This document shows, piece after piece, positions 28,620 through 28,624 of a stretch of DNA of 28,624 nt. The DNA comes from Candidatus Staskawiczbacteria bacterium (lineage in GTDB: Bacteria > Patescibacteria > Paceibacteria > Paceibacterales > Staskawiczbacteraceae). Below the pieces are notes generated by a model. That model had not been told where the DNA came from and did not search any database. It saw only the letters and a list, made by a program, of their open reading frames with translations. The translations under genes and the position numbers were made by a program. Numbering within the stretch: position 1 is the stretch's first letter; the number at the start of each line of letters is the position of its first letter. Location: contig CAILLM010000010.1 of assembly GCA_903835075.1 (NCBI GenBank), forward strand, positions 1 to 28,624. The letters are read 5' to 3'.

Positions 28620-28624
28620 TAATA

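Overview
The window most likely comes from a Patescibacteria (Candidate Phyla Radiation) genome, probably of the Parcubacteria type. This is inferred from several things: low G+C in most genes, compact proteins, overlapping TAATG gene junctions, almost no Shine-Dalgarno sequences, a short ProRS without an editing domain, and small palindromic repeats inserted in frame in conserved proteins. TGA acts as a stop codon (the PurM-like gene and pyrF end on it) and Trp is TGG, so this is the standard bacterial code and not the code-25 lineages. No taxonomic marker was searched.

Layout. 1-4150 is an accessory stretch of stand-alone, richer-G+C genes: a DapA-family aldolase, a 58-residue membrane peptide followed by a run of RNA hairpins, two unknown proteins and a PurM-family protein. 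Several have clear terminators and one has a perfect TTGACA-17-TATAAT promoter. 4150-6150 holds a Cas4-like nuclease and, convergently, a membrane-anchored surface or periplasmic protein. 6400-14570 is a core block for envelope, division and translation: murA, mreB, DNA polymerase III delta' subunit, frr, an rseP-type protease, a NUDIX hydrolase, a winged-helix regulator, proS and a second mreB. 14750-17530 has a divergent small Cys protein, gatC-gatA, a possible structured RNA and tRNA-Ile(GAT). 17640-20960 has TspO, a metallo-beta-lactamase protein with a Cys-rich tail, a membrane/peptidase S51 fusion, a YggU-type protein and a small unknown. 21030-22840 is a pyrF-pyrE unit. 22900-28590 has a divergent FtsZ with a lysine-rich N-terminus, then galU-trxB-eno and a phosphoglycerate mutase homologue.

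Two expression styles are visible. The low-G+C genes often have a -10 box ending 6-8 nt before the ATG, which suggests leaderless mRNAs. The richer-G+C genes have longer A/C-rich leaders, strong promoters and classic terminators.

The most unusual aspect is repeat ecology. At least four families of short palindromic elements occur. Some supply or abut stop codons, some lie in frame inside enolase, GatA, GatC, TspO, FtsZ-like and the nuclease, and one is visibly nested inside another. A second item worth attention is the 17.0-17.4 kb interval, which carries a 23S-rRNA-like motif inside a long stem and its own terminator.
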